Shown: in pieces, positions 10,720 to 21,212 of the stretch
Position numbering within the stretch: the first letter of the stretch is position 1
Layout of the letters: each line of letters begins with the position of its first letter
DNA from: Bactericera cockerelli
Taxonomy: Eukaryota; Arthropoda; Insecta; Hemiptera; Triozidae
Length of the DNA stretch: 64,000 bases
Assembly: GCA_024516035.1 (NCBI GenBank)
Contig: CM044966.1
Coordinates: forward strand, 1,976,808 to 2,040,807
Reading direction: 5' to 3'
Notes under the pieces: model-generated
Seen by the model: the letters and a program-made list of their open reading frames with translations, nothing else
Database searches by the model: none
What the model was told of the DNA's origin: nothing
Translations under genes and position numbers: made by a program

Positions 10720-13383
10720 TTATACTAAATCAAATGGTTTCTTCCTCTTTAATCTTCTAACTAGGTCTGAAACATTGAGAAGATGGACGGCCTCAATATT
10801 TTCATGTACCTCTAGCCTCTGTTGATGTTTTGAGGCATAAATTTGCATTGTTTCTCTAACTGACTCAACGCCCAAGTCGCGGTGCAGTAAGTTGTTCCTA
10901 ATGTACCATGGGGCATTGACAATGTCCCTTAGCACTTTGTTCTGAAATCTCTCTATAATGAGTCTGTTGGATGCGCTGGTACAGCCCCAAAGCTGGATAC
11001 CATAGGTCCAAACTGGTTTCAGGACCTGGTTGTATAGTAAAAGTTTATTCTCGATGGGAAGTGGAGAGTAGCGTCCCATTAGCCATTTCATCTTGTTGTA
11101 CTTCATATCAAGTTGAGTTCTTTTCTTCTTTACGTGTTCTTTCCATTTCAGTTTTGCATCGAGAGTCATTCCCAAGTATTTCGCTTGATTCGAGAAGGGA
11201 ATGATTTTGTTATTGATGTAAATCGGTATGTAGGGCTGATTTCTGTTGGTAAAATCCACATGAACCGACTTACTATCATTTAGTCTTATTCTCCATTTTG
11301 AAGTCCACCTTTGAAATCTGGAGAGGGTTTGGTTGAGTTCTGATGATGTTTCTTCGGTATTATCTCCAACTACCAAAAATGCTGTGTCATCAGCAAATGT
11401 GGCAATAGTGTTTTCTTCTTCCTCGGGCATGTCACTTGTGTACAATAGATACAAGACTGGTCCAAGTACGCTTCCTTGGGGAACGCCTGCACATATTTCT
11501 TGTAGTTCAGAATATGCATCTTCATGTTTAATTCTAAAATACCGATTTGAGAGGTATGATTCAAGAATTTTGGCAAGTTTTTCTGGCAACATTTTTTTCA
11601 ACTTGAATTTCAAGCCTTCATGCCATACTTTATCAAAAGCTTTAGTTACATCTAGAAATACTGCGGAGCATACTTTCTTTTCTTCTATTGATTTTTCTAT
11701 CAGATGAACAAGTCTGTGCACTTGTTCTATGGTAGAATGTTTTGTTCTGAACCCAAACTGATGGTCTGGTATGAGTTTCTTGTCAAAAATGACTGATGTT
11801 AAGCGCTTGTATAAAAGTTTTTCGAACAATTTTGATAGCACAGGGAGCAGAGAGATGGGTCTATAAGACTTCAGCTCCTCGGGTTGTTGTCCTGGTTTCT
11901 GAATCATGATTACTTCAGCAATTTTCCATAATTGCGGCACATATTGTATCTTGAAAGCTGCGTTTATTATTTGTGTTATCCTAACGCAAGCTTTCCGAGG
12001 GAGTTCCTTGAGGACTTGACCTGTTATTAAGTCATATCCGGGGGATTTTTTCGGATTAATTTCTTTATCAATTGTTCTCTGTAGCTCTCTTACTGTTATG
12101 CAAGGGATATAGTAATCCTCTTCTTGATATAGCATATGTGGAAGAGGTTGTTCATTTGAATCTGGTTCGTTAGGATTAAATATTTTTGATAAATATTTAG
12201 CAAATAGTTGACATTTATTATTATTATCACGGATCCATTTACCCTCCGAGTCTCTCAATGGTGGAGATTGATTAATGGGTCTTTTGAGTGGTTTAATGGC
12301 TTTCCATAATGAGTAGTCTGAATTTTGATTTGGGGAAAGCTCACTAAGAAAGGTATTAATCGATTCCTTTTTTAAATCTTGTATTTCTTTACGCACCTTT
12401 TCTGATAACTTATTGTAAATTGTTTTATGCAGAGGGTAGCGAGTGTTCTGCCACTTCTTCCGTGCTCTCCTTTTTTCTTTTATGAGTGTAACAATTTCTT
12501 TGGGGTAATTTATTCCATGAAGTTTCTTGGAAACTTGAGGTGTATTGTCCCACGCAGACTTTTGTATAGCATCAACAAGATCTTCAAGAGCTTGATCGAT
12601 TTGGTCTTCCGTTTCCAGAGGAGAATTTAAGGTTATTCTCTTTGATAGATTTATTTTGAAGCTGTCCCAATCAGTTCTTTTGTTGACCAGAACTGGATTG
12701 TTTGGTTTTGTGATAATATTTTCGCTGATGGTAAGAACAATAGCCGAGTGATCAGAGCACAAGTCAAGATGTTCATCAATCTTCATGTAGTTAGCAGAAA
12801 TATTTTTGTAGATAAAAAAATCTATTAGATCTGGTATTTTTTGAGGGTCTGTTGGCCAGTAAGTGGGTTTTCCTGTGGATACATAGTCTCCATTATTTTC
12901 TTTCAAAGTCTTAAAAAGAATTTTTCCTCTTTCAGTTGTCATGCGAGAGCCCCAATGTAGATGCTTTGCATTGAAATCTCCGCCTATGATGAATCTATTG
13001 CCAATTTCTTTGAAAATTTGATTGAGATCATTTTCTGTTAATCTTTTCCCAGGAGGACAGTAGATACTTGCAATTGTTATTGGAGCCTGCATTGTATGGA
13101 CTGCAATAGATGCCAGTTGTATGCTTTCGGTTTGAAACTTGAGGTCTTCATGATGTTTTAGGTGTTCTTTAATGAATATACCACTACCCCCACGAGCATT
13201 ATTACTTGGATGGATGGTATGATAAAATGTATAACCCTTTATTTGGCAAAAGTGTTGATCTGTCATGTGTGTTTCACTGATGAGGCACACGTCAATATTA
13301 TTTAGTTCTAGTATCACTTGGAGCTCATTTTTTCTTGCTATGAGTCCATTAGCATTCCAGGCAAGAATAGATATACTCTTCAT
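10720..13383 (-). CDS. Jockey ORF2: endonuclease and reverse transcriptase
   Basis: Intact 887-residue protein. Endonuclease domain: WNANG (9-13), SETH with catalytic Glu (37), GDFNAKH (135-141) and SDHSAI (210-215). RT domain: YRPISLLPVLSKLFEKL (507-523), GFR.KHST (544-551), FLDVTKAFD with catalytic Asp (578), GVPQGSVLGP (633-642) and FADDTAF (663-669); the Thr-Ala after FADD is usual for the Jockey clade. A thumb/C-terminal basic region follows. The protein nicks chromosomal DNA and copies element RNA at the nick. Its ATG overlaps the gag stop by four bases, a layout that suggests termination-reinitiation. It differs from copy 2 by very few residues. Confidence 0.95.
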   Translation of the reverse strand: MKSISILAWNANGLIARKNELQVILELNNIDVCLISETHMTDQHFCQIKGYTFYHTIHPSNNARGGSGIFIKEHLKHHEDLKFQTESIQLASIAVHTMQAPITIASIYCPPGKRLTENDLNQIFKEIGNRFIIGGDFNAKHLHWGSRMTTERGKILFKTLKENNGDYVSTGKPTYWPTDPQKIPDLIDFFIYKNISANYMKIDEHLDLCSDHSAIVLTISENIITKPNNPVLVNKRTDWDSFKINLSKRITLNSPLETEDQIDQALEDLVDAIQKSAWDNTPQVSKKLHGINYPKEIVTLIKEKRRARKKWQNTRYPLHKTIYNKLSEKVRKEIQDLKKESINTFLSELSPNQNSDYSLWKAIKPLKRPINQSPPLRDSEGKWIRDNNNKCQLFAKYLSKIFNPNEPDSNEQPLPHMLYQEEDYYIPCITVRELQRTIDKEINPKKSPGYDLITGQVLKELPRKACVRITQIINAAFKIQYVPQLWKIAEVIMIQKPGQQPEELKSYRPISLLPVLSKLFEKLLYKRLTSVIFDKKLIPDHQFGFRTKHSTIEQVHRLVHLIEKSIEEKKVCSAVFLDVTKAFDKVWHEGLKFKLKKMLPEKLAKILESYLSNRYFRIKHEDAYSELQEICAGVPQGSVLGPVLYLLYTSDMPEEEENTIATFADDTAFLVVGDNTEETSSELNQTLSRFQRWTSKWRIRLNDSKSVHVDFTNRNQPYIPIYINNKIIPFSNQAKYLGMTLDAKLKWKEHVKKKRTQLDMKYNKMKWLMGRYSPLPIENKLLLYNQVLKPVWTYGIQLWGCTSASNRLIIERFQNKVLRDIVNAPWYIRNNLLHRDLGVESVRETMQIYASKHQQRLEVHENIEAVHLLNVSDLVRRLKRKKPFDLV

Positions 13384-14795
13384 GATTTTTTAGGTTTTGG
13401 GCCCGGTTTTGACCGGTTTTCAATTTTTTCTACTCTTTCTTTCATATTAAGTATTTCTATCTTTAGGTCTTTTATACCAGCCAAGATTAGTTGAATATCA
13501 CTTTGGCTGGTTTGTGATCCTACTACCTTTGCGTACGAAACTCCTCTTTGTACTGCTCTGAGGGGTTCTTTTTGACCTTGAGCAGGTCTTACAATGTTTT
13601 CTTGTTTACTTGGCAAGAAACTTGCCCGTATATTTTTGGATTGCATATTTTTTCTTTTTTGCAGTTCTCTGGCAACCATGCAGCCTCTATAGCTGGCTGG
13701 ATGGTCACCACCGCAGTTGGCACATTTGGCACGTGCCTCACTGGATTTATTGCAATGTGCGGTCAGATGACCTTGTGCACATTTAACACAGCGAGGTTTT
13801 TTATTACAGTGATTTTTAGTATGGCTAAATTCCTGACAATTTTTACATTGAGGAATTATTTTGCTACCTTTCATAGGGCATATCTGTACAATCTGTCTGA
13901 GGATTTCTGGAATCCTGTAGATGCTGTCTATATTTTCGCTATTATCAAAGGATAATATAAACATATTTAAGGGTTTTTTCTCTTTTGCTGAGAATTTAGC
14001 ATCAGCTTTTATTATTTTGAACCCCTTTCTTGTCAGGTATTCAATAATTTCCTCTGGCTCGGTTGTGTAGTCAAGTCCTTTGGCCATGACTCTAATCGGG
14101 CGAGTTTGTTTGTTCTCATAAGTATGAAACATGAGATTTTCTTTCTGGAGAATTTGCACCGTTTTACGGTAACTCTCTCCGTCCTCAAGATTTATTTTGA
14201 CTTTGTTGTTATCAACTATTTTAGTGGTATAGTTCTCAGGTCCTATTTCAGTATTCACGATATTAGTAAGACTAGAGATCTTACCTGGCTTATCGACAAA
14301 TATTGGTGGGGGCTTTCGGTCTTCAGGTCGAGTCCAATTTTTGCCTTTTTTGTTGGCGTTTTGTTGTCCTGAGGTTCTTTTCTTCTGTTTCTTCTCTTGA
14401 AGAATCCAGTTGGTCTCTGTGTGCAACTCCTCTTCGTCAGTCTCGTAGAGAGGTTTGACAGTTACTTGAGATGACTTGGATTCTGTACTCAAGGTAGCTA
14501 CAGCTACCACTTTTTCTGACATGCAATTTTCAAATGATTGCAATAACTGCCTGATTGCTTGCTGCAGTGGTTCACTACCAGGCGGGAATGTCCAGGCATT
14601 AAAGAAGCTTCTTAGCGCTTCTAGTGCCTGGGCATGGCTGGTATTTGCTGCTGCCTGGGTATTCGCTTCATTTGACGGTCCACCAATTGCTGCCATGGTG
14701 TGGTCCGGCATATAGTTGCGTGTAAGGCTCTGACAGGTCAGGGCGCGCCTACGTGACGGCCCTGATATCAGATCTTGCACATAACTAACACTCAC
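13380..14795 (-). CDS. Jockey ORF1: gag-like nucleic-acid binding protein
   Basis: 471 residues. The first part is low-complexity; residues ~235-315 match the domain that precedes zinc fingers in insect Jockey gags (IRVMAKGLDYTTEPEEI, then a QIVQICPMKGSKIIPQ segment). Three CCHC knuckles follow: C317-C320-H325-C330, C336-C339-H343-C348 and C358-C361-H365-C372. A coiled-coil-like C-terminus ends the protein. A start at Met29 or the Met-Ala-Ala at residue 34 is also possible. The gag packages the RNA. Its 3' end is retained, truncated, in copy 2 at 30174-30240. Confidence 0.88.
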   Translation of the reverse strand: MSVSYVQDLISGPSRRRALTCQSLTRNYMPDHTMAAIGGPSNEANTQAAANTSHAQALEALRSFFNAWTFPPGSEPLQQAIRQLLQSFENCMSEKVVAVATLSTESKSSQVTVKPLYETDEEELHTETNWILQEKKQKKRTSGQQNANKKGKNWTRPEDRKPPPIFVDKPGKISSLTNIVNTEIGPENYTTKIVDNNKVKINLEDGESYRKTVQILQKENLMFHTYENKQTRPIRVMAKGLDYTTEPEEIIEYLTRKGFKIIKADAKFSAKEKKPLNMFILSFDNSENIDSIYRIPEILRQIVQICPMKGSKIIPQCKNCQEFSHTKNHCNKKPRCVKCAQGHLTAHCNKSSEARAKCANCGGDHPASYRGCMVARELQKRKNMQSKNIRASFLPSKQENIVRPAQGQKEPLRAVQRGVSYAKVVGSQTSQSDIQLILAGIKDLKIEILNMKERVEKIENRSKPGPKPKKS

Positions 14796-14996
14796 TTAGT
14801 ACAGTTGAAATTTACATTGTTTATAATAATCTGCTGTCACTAGAACGGATTGTTTGATGTTACACATTCCTTTATCACTACGTCACTCTGACATTGGACT
14901 AGATAAATTATTGTTTACTTTTGCAAAATAATACGAAAGTGAAAACTAGAGTATGCACGGCACGACCGTACTCTATCACTGCTGACTCGAGACTAT

Positions 14997-15148
14997 TTCC
15001 ACTTCATCGCACAGACTTCATGAGTAAAAGTTTCACTGTAAATGCTGCCAGATTGTGGAATCAGCTTCCAGAGGAACTCAGAGTCTTGGAAAGTCGTACG
15101 TTATTTAAGATGAAATCAAAGGAATACATTTTTGCATTGGATCAGTGA
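14997..15148 (+). pseudogene. CR1-group LINE ORF2, C-terminal end
   Basis: After the 11-bp duplication the LINE frame resumes with HRTDFMSKSFTVNAARLWN and the QLPEELR box, then a stop at 15146..15148. The RLWN..LP..LR motif is the usual end of CR1-group ORF2 proteins. An ATG further left (14921) lies within the inserted Jockey 5' end, so the apparent longer ORF is a chance fusion. Confidence 0.85.
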
Positions 15149-15410
15149 TACTGATCCCCCCCCCCCCCATTAACCCATATTTCATTCTTTTATTTTTCTT
15201 CTTTTTATGTATATAATTTCTTTCATTTTTTCTTTGTCTTTGTCTTCTTCTTTTATCTTTTTTTTTATCAAGGGTGGTGCGGAAGAGAATGCCGTTGGCA
15301 TTAGCACCGCCCTTGATCAAGTTTTGTTTTGTTAATTTTAATTTCTATGTTTGTATATATTCTATGTTATTTGTAAATAAAACTTGATCAAATATGTTTA
15401 ATAATAATAA
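15149..15410 (+). repeat. 3' untranslated region of the CR1-group LINE
   Basis: Begins with a C tract (15161-15169) and ends with the hairpin-forming block AAGGGTGGTGCGGAAGAG...CCGCCCTTGATC (15270-15320), an AATAAAACTTGATC stretch and a short AAT repeat. The same 3' block occurs alone at 62345..62505, and a relative at 4492 and 59571. Confidence 0.75.
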
Positions 15411-15596
15411 CCTGTGCTTCGTCACGATGGTAAAAGTGCACTTTTAGGTCTCTATCTATGGAACGGTTTGGACTTTTGCGAATTTCTTATTGCACGTATT
15501 CAGTATGCAAGGAATGTTGTGTCAAAATTTCAGCTCGCTAGGTATTACGGTTTGTAGAGCGATGATCAGTCAGTCAGTCAGTGACTTTGACATTTA
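15411..15596. repeat. Unclassified repeat with CAGT microsatellite
   Basis: Contains GCTTCGTCACGATGG, TCAAAATTTCAGCTCGCTAGG and a CAGT run at 15568-15584. The style resembles the tandem-array element at 18881..20100, but I cannot classify it. Confidence 0.35.
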
Positions 15597-16041
15597 TACA
15601 GGGTGGTCCAGAAAGTTTGCACCAAAATGATAGGGGTAATAAAAGAGACCATTTCCAACAAAAATATTCCCGGACATTTTCCTTTATTTTTTGTCGTTTT
15701 CAAAATGGCGGCCAATACGTGTGTTTTTCAAATATGTGCGTTCAGAACGTTGACAGCCTAAATGAGCATGATCATTAAAACATTGAACGGGTTAATTTAA
15801 CTTATTTTAATTAAAATTTTATTTTCAATTCAAAAATGCAATCCGTTTTTTTCTAGGTGGTACAGAAAAAAATAAAAAAATCAAAAGCCAACCAAAGTCG
15901 GAATATTTGAAAAACACACGTTTTGGCCGCCATTTTGAAAACGACAAAAAATAAAGGAAAATGTCCGGGAATATTTTTGTTGGAAATGGTCTCTTTTATT
16001 ACCCCTATCATTTTGGTGCAAACTTTTTGGACCACCCTGTA
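15597..16041. mobile_element. Foldback MITE, Tc1/mariner-type ends
   Basis: Starts TACAGGGTGGTCCAGAAAG and ends in the complement (CACCCTGTA), flanked by TA. Arms of roughly 140 bases are near-perfect inverted copies, including GATAGGGGTAATAAAAGAGA and CAAAATGGCGGCC. No transposase. Confidence 0.8.
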
Positions 16042-16154
16042 TATTAAAATATTGTTTCTATTTTTTTTTTTTTTTTTTTTTGTTAAAATAATTATTTCTA
16101 TGTACATAATTTCCATTTATATCTAATGAAGAGTTGTATAGTAATAATATTATT

Positions 16155-16735
16155 TTAGACCTTTAAAAACATCCTCAACCTCGCCTGGTGGTTCAATCAA
16201 TCTATCAATCAAATATTTTATTGTGTAATAATTATATATTGTACGTCTTACACATTTTTTTTCATTAAAATTCAATTAAAAAAAGAACAAATAAGTTGGT
16301 AAGAAAAATAAAGAAGAGAAGTAGAAAGGAGGGAAGAGAAGAAGAGGCTAATTTAAGAAAGAGGAGGGAAAATTAGAAAAAGGTAAAGAAGAGGGATAAA
16401 GAGTAAAAGGGACCAAGCATTATTTACTCATTGACCACATTTTACCACCTGAATTACTCTAAAATAAATACCTTCCAAATGGTTACCTTCCACTAAAGAG
16501 AGTTATTATTATAATGAATAGAAAAAATGTAAGAGAAACAAAAGTTGAATTGTAAAACAAAACATTAATATTAATACGCTTTTTATTTTAGCTTTCGGTG
16601 TAAACAATAGCCGCGTTTTTCTTTTGGATTAAGCATAACCGCAATTCATGAGTTTATTGCCTAGGCATTGGATCCGGGAGTCCATATAATCCTCTCACCA
16701 TCGTGGCTTAGGTGTCAACGCCTAATTTAGCCCAG
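16155..16735. repeat. Unit 3' flank interrupted by a LINE 3' tail
   Basis: The unit 3' block (ACATCCTCAACCTCGCCTGG) at 16165 is broken at 16190 by AATCAATCTATCAATCAAATATTTTATTG, the usual look of a minus-strand LINE 3' end, with purine-rich sequence to 16480. The unit resumes at GGTTACCTTCCACTAAAG (16480) and continues through the B block to 16735. No peptide exon follows. Confidence 0.5.
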
Positions 16736-16789
16736 ACAAGTTAGTGATCTAGTGTCCAAAAATTGCTCAATAGCTGGTAATCGTTTTGA

Positions 16790-17105
16790 ACCCTTATAGG
16801 GATCCTGAATAATAGGTTAGGGTGGCCCTTATTTTCGAAGGTCGGAAATCGAAGGTGCGGCCGGTTGCGGTGGTTCGTCTGGTGTATAATTATAATTAGC
16901 ATACCAAATTTCAAGTCTCTAGCTCTTACCGTTCTCGAGATATCCTGTTTACACACAGACAGACAGACAGACGCACGGACCAATGGCTGAAAACAACTTT
17001 TTTGGTATCCTTAGGCTATAATTCGTCCAGAAATGTGAAAAACTGGGTAGGTCAAATTTTCGACGAATACAATACTTTCCTTATTATAGGATAAGGAAAG
17101 TAAAA
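16790..17105 (-). repeat. CTTTCCTTATCC repeat, partial copy
   Basis: Minus-strand copy ending in ACTTTCC...GGATAAGGAAAGT with the CAGA microsatellite, a GATATCCTG block and TTTTTGGTATCC. The left part differs from the other copies (17957, 42668, 49788), so it is a truncated or divergent subfamily. Confidence 0.6.
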
Positions 17106-17595
17106 AATTGCTAAAAAGTTTCAGCTCGATCAGAAAACGTTAACACGTGCCGCCAGGATCTTAAAGTTTAGATGTCCTAATTGAAGGGGCAATATACGTT
17201 TTCCCGCACTTTTTGTTGATTTTCTCTGTAATAGATCAACTTGAAATAAAAATTAAAAAATTGATAGAATTGTAACAAAATTATGTAACACATTTATTTT
17301 AATCAAATTAACTCTCAAACAAACAGTTTCTGGGCAAATCAATAACAAAGTCAGATTTTTGCTCTACCCCTCTGTATCTCCCTAGCAAAACTGTAAAATG
17401 CGTCTGGATAATGAAAAAAATCCAAGATAATTAAAGAAAGCAAGTAAGTTCAATTATTTTATACAACAAAATACAGTTCTTTTATTTTTTTAATCGATAA
17501 TAACAACAAAATAATATTGAATAATGGATATATTTACCAATATACCAATTCCCGTTCTTTTGCTGTCAGGATACCTTGTTCTGTAGTCATTTACT
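17106..17595. other. No recognisable feature
   Basis: AT-rich sequence without an ORF or a repeat shared elsewhere in the window. Confidence 0.5.
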
Positions 17596-17850
17596 ACTTG
17601 CCAGCCTCTGTGACGTAACGGTTATGACTACTTCCCGTAGTCTAGAGATCCCTAGTTTGATCCCCGGTTTGGGCAGAATTTTTGCATAGAAAATCCTGTT
17701 CCCTCCAAACACGAGAGGTTGCCATTTCCAGCCCTACCCAGGGTGAGTGAGGTTAATGTAGGTAGCTGGTACGATTCCCAGAGATAAAGGGTAAAACACC
17801 CGTCCTGACTATCTCAAATCAGGACATTAAAACCAAGTAGAATCAATGGA
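17596..17850 (+). repeat. tRNA-headed SINE with the same body as the 5S SINE
   Basis: The head resembles a tRNA: CCTCTGTGACGTAACGGTTATG (A-box region) and a B-box-like AGTTTGATCCCCGG at ~17655. The body has GCCCTACCCAGGGTGAGTGAGG, GTAGCTGGTACGATTCCCAG and GGGTAAAACACCCGTCCTG, matching the central domain of the 5S-headed SINEs. It ends CAGGACATTAAAACCAAGTAG. Confidence 0.65.
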
Positions 17851-17956
17851 CATGAAAGGAGCCTAAACATTGGATCTGGGCGTCAATATATTCCTCTCAC
17901 CACCGTGATATAGGTATCTTTGCCTGTCGCACGGAATTATTATTACTTTAATAATG

Positions 17957-18617
17957 AACTTTTTTACTTTCCTTATCCTATACCTAATAAGGAAAGTATT
18001 GTATTCGTCGAAAATTTGACCTACCTAGTTTTTCACATTTCTGGACGAATCATAGCCTCAGGATACCAAAAAAGTTGTTTTCAGCCATTGGTCCGTGCGT
18101 CTGTCTGTCTGTCTGTGTGTCTGTGTGTGTGTGTGAACAGGATATCTCGAGAACGGTATGAGCTAGAGACTTGAAATTTGGTATGGTAATTAATTGTATA
18201 CCCCGAACGAACCATGAAACTTTTGGTTGAAATCGGCCGCATTCTGCGGCCGCAGGGCCGCAAATATTAGCCGCAAGCGCCGAATCTTCGAATCGGTTAA
18301 AGATACAAAAAAAGTTAGAGAATATCATTTTCTTAGATTAAAAAAATAATAGGGGTCTATTCTGATCATTTTTTTGATATCTTGAACTTTTTGGACCTCG
18401 GCCTCAATTTACCGGTATTTTAGGGGGACCCGCTCGGACTAACTTTTTTATTATTCACCCTAGATGGGGGTTGCGACATATCAAATCCAATGATTTTGAA
18501 GTGCTGATTACGAATTTGGTATTGATTTTTAGTTATCTGTTACCGTTCAGTCACCAGTGGCGGAATTCGACTTCTTTTTTGGGATAAGGAAAGTTGTGTG
18601 ATGTTTACACCAGATTT
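17957..18617 (+). repeat. CTTTCCTTATCC repeat, near full length
   Basis: Begins with the palindrome ACTTTCCTTATCC...GGAAAGT, then the shared interior (CTGGACGAATCATAGCC, CAGCCATTGGTCCGTGCG, CTGT run, GGATATCTCGAGAACGG) and ends GATAAGGAAAGT...TGTTTACACCAGATTTTTT. It has no ORF and carries both ends, so it looks like a non-autonomous mobile element of unassigned class. Confidence 0.65.
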
Positions 18618-18775
18618 TTTGATCTTCATTTTTAGTAAGTATGTTATTATACTCATTTATTAATTTTACTCCTCTTTCTGCTGTATCATTAACAACTTTG
18701 AGATGTTTCAAGAAGTTTTTTCCTTCAAGGTAATCTTCATTCGTTGACCAGGATGTTGGCGGGATATTGTACAAC
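18618..18775 (-). pseudogene. Fragment of an unidentified protein
   Basis: Minus-strand reading contains NIPPTSWSTNEDYLEG and VNDTAERGVKLINEYN followed by a KNEDQK segment. It resembles a repeated arthropod protein family I cannot name. It is joined at the 3' side to the CTTTCCTTATCC repeat, so it is a fragment at best. Confidence 0.35.
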
Positions 18776-18880
18776 GTTGATAAGAGGCCAAGTAGGTAAT
18801 TGTAACAGTGTTATTAAAATAACCAAGATTAGTAGAGGATTGACTACCTAGCTCAATTGTACGTTATCTGAGCGCACGGC

Positions 18881-20100
18881 AGTGCGCCAGGCCAAGTTCC
18901 AGCAAGCACGGCAGTGTATCTTTACACGAACCGATTCACCCGGTTTTTCACACCCTCATATCTTCGGTTCAATTGATCATAGAGATATGAAATTTGGAAC
19001 AGAGATTGTCCTAATATCATTAAAAAGACATTGAAAATTTAAAGACTCTATGCAAAAAACTTTCAGAGAAATGTAATTTTGAAATTTGCGATTTTGATAC
19101 TGACTGACTGACTGACTGACTGACAGATCATCAAAATTATGAGGCACTTCCCGCCTACCTAGAAAGCTGAAATTTTGCATGATGGTAGGGTTTATTGTAA
19201 AAGTACTGGGAAAAATCTGAAAACCGGAACTTTTTCACTTATCATGGTGTAAAACGGTGTCGTTTTAGGGGAGAATATATAGTCGATTATGGATCTAAAT
19301 TATGAAGCACTTCCCGACTACCTAGAAAGCTGAAATTTTGCATGATGGTAGGGTTTAATGTAAAAGTACAGGGAAAAATCTGAAGAAGTTCTGAAAACTG
19401 TTGAACTGTTGAACGGTGTCGTTTTAGGGAGGAAGTATACTATATTATGTATATAAATTATGAGGCACTTCCCTACTACCTAAAAAGCTGAAATTTTGCA
19501 TACTGGTAGGGTTTATTGTAAAAGTACTGGGAAAAATCTGAAAACCGGAACTTTTTCACTTATCATGGTGTAAAACGGTGTCGTTTCAGGGAGGAAATAC
19601 ATAATCGATTATGGATCTAAATTATGAGGCACTTCCCTACTACCTAAAAAGCTGAAATTTTGCATACTGGTAGGGTTTATTGTAAAAGTACTGGGAAAAA
19701 TCTTAAAACCGGAACTTTTTCACTTATTATGGTGTAAAACGGTGTCGTTTCAGGGAGGAAATGTATAATCGATTATGGATCTAAATTATGAGCCACTTCC
19801 CTACTACTTAAAAAGCTGAAATTTTGCATGATGGTAGGTTTTATTGTTAAAGTACAGGGAAAAATCTGAAAACCGGAACTTTTGCACTAATCATGCTGTT
19901 AAACTGTGTTATTTTAGGGGGGAAGTATACTCGATTATGCATATAAATTATGAGGCACTTCCCTACTACCTACATAGCTGAAATTTTGTATAGTGCTAGA
20001 GTTTACTGTAAAAATACAGGGAAAAATCTGAAAACCGGCACTTTCGCACTATTTCTGCTTTTAAACGGTGTCGTTTTAGGGAGCATATTAAAGTGAAGAA
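18881..20100. repeat. Element containing a ~163-bp tandem array
   Basis: After a unique lead with a CTGA microsatellite (19105-19125), six monomers begin with AAATTATGAGGCACTTCC at 19134, 19298, 19456, 19619, 19784 and 19945, spacing 158-165 bases. Each contains GCTGAAATTTTGCAT, GGTAGGGTTTATTG and a GGTGTCGTTT block. Monomers 3-5 are most alike; the last is most diverged. No coding potential. Confidence 0.85.
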
Positions 20101-20169
20101 TCTTGAAATTTTTAATAAAATATAATGAAACGTGCTGTGAAAGGAACTATTTACAAAAAGTAATGATAT

Positions 20170-20640
20170 CCCACAATAAACTACCGTTAAAAAAAGGGCC
20201 AAGTTCCAGAACTCCTATCCAAAAAGGTTTCGCCAATGAATGCAGTGATATCTTGTTTGCGGCCAAGTTATCTTGGTACTAAACTATTTCTTTTATTAAA
20301 AGCCGTTTTCTGAGTTCCTCATTTTGTATGTTTTTAACTGCAAACTATCCTCTGACTTGGCCAGTATTATACCATCGGTTGTATGGAATATTACGACTAT
20401 ATGTATAGGTACAGAATAACAATATAACCATCACAAGGAGCGAAACTGGTCAAGTTAGAGGATAGTTTGCAGTTAAAAACATACAAAATGAGGAACTCAG
20501 AAAACGGCTTTTAATAAAAGAAATAGTTTAGTACCAAGATAACTTGGCCGCAAACAAGATATCACTGCATTCATTGGAGAAACCTTTTTGGATAGGAGTT
20601 CTGGAACTTGGCCCTTTTTTTAACGGTAGTTTTTTGTGGG
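20170..20640. mobile_element. Foldback MITE with ~185-bp arms
   Basis: Starts CCCACAATAAACTACCGTTAAAAA and ends with its complement at 20640. Near-perfect inverted arms (about 20170-20350 and 20455-20640) include GGGCCAAGTTCCAGAACTCC and ACTTGGCCGCAAACAAG; the loop is ~100 bases. It interrupts a unit upstream block. The target duplication is unclear. Confidence 0.8.
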
Positions 20641-21110
20641 ATAATGTATTCTTTACTAAACATAGAATAAATTTTCCAGAAATAAGGGTAAAAAAGAATT
20701 TGTATGCTTTATATGTGATGAATATGGTCAGTTGGTCACATAATGAATATATCCCAGAAATTATTTTTTTAGTTCATATTAGAAAATCAAATCGTAGTAT
20801 TATGTTAGACTTTTAAAAACATCCTCAAACTCGCCTATAAGTTACCTTCCACTAAGGGATGTTGATATTATAATTAATAGAAAAAATGTAAGAGAAACAA
20901 AACTTGAATTGTAAAACAAACAATGCTAATAATACGCTTTTTATTTTATTTTTCGGTGTAAACAATAGAGCCGCGTTTTCCTTTAGATTAGGCATAACTC
21001 CATTTTATGTCTCTTCATTGCCAAGGGGCCATATAATCCTTTCTCGGAGGAGGCGGAATTAATATGTCTATTCCACTTTTTTCTTTATCATGTCGTCCAT
21101 AGCGAGACTC

Positions 21111-21212
21111 CTATCCAGTTTCGGGACGTGTCCCCTTAAGGCTCCCGCTCGAGACAATCACGAAGAAACAGACTATGCATAAGGGGATGACGTAGTGAAT
21201 GACATTGAACAT
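21111..21212 (-). pseudogene. Secreted-peptide family member 2, prematurely stopped
   Basis: The signal peptide is intact (MFNVIHYV, then Pro and Ile substitutions in the core) and a CAG acceptor precedes it. Relative to member 6 it lacks 15 in-frame bases after the LKG residues, and a glutamine codon is TAG, giving only 33 residues. The original C-terminal reading continues beyond the stop. Its own exon 1 is missing because its intron runs directly into the 3' end of member 3 at ~21515. Confidence 0.6.

Larger units (their letters stand above)
10511..14996 (-). mobile_element. Full-length Jockey-clade non-LTR retrotransposon, copy 1
   Basis: Minus-strand element of 4486 bases bounded by an 11-bp target duplication TTCCACTTCAT (10500..10510 and 14997..15007). 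The poly-A tail shows as a T tract at 10511-10538. It has a 5' untranslated region of about 200 bases or more (14796..14996), a gag ORF (13380..14795) and an endonuclease/RT ORF (10720..13383) overlapping by ATGA, and a ~180-base 3' untranslated region. Both ORFs are open, so this copy could be autonomous. It is inserted in the ORF2 of the CR1-group LINE in the opposite orientation. Confidence 0.92.

Noticed and set aside
14921..15148. 75-residue gene starting at 14921
   Set aside because: Its first ~25 residues read through the 5' end of the inserted Jockey element; only the part from 14997 is LINE coding sequence.
15568..15590. CRISPR-like or regulatory array from short CAGT/CTGA/CAGA repeats
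   Set aside because: These are simple microsatellites (4-base periods) inside mobile elements, without spacers; the genome is eukaryotic.
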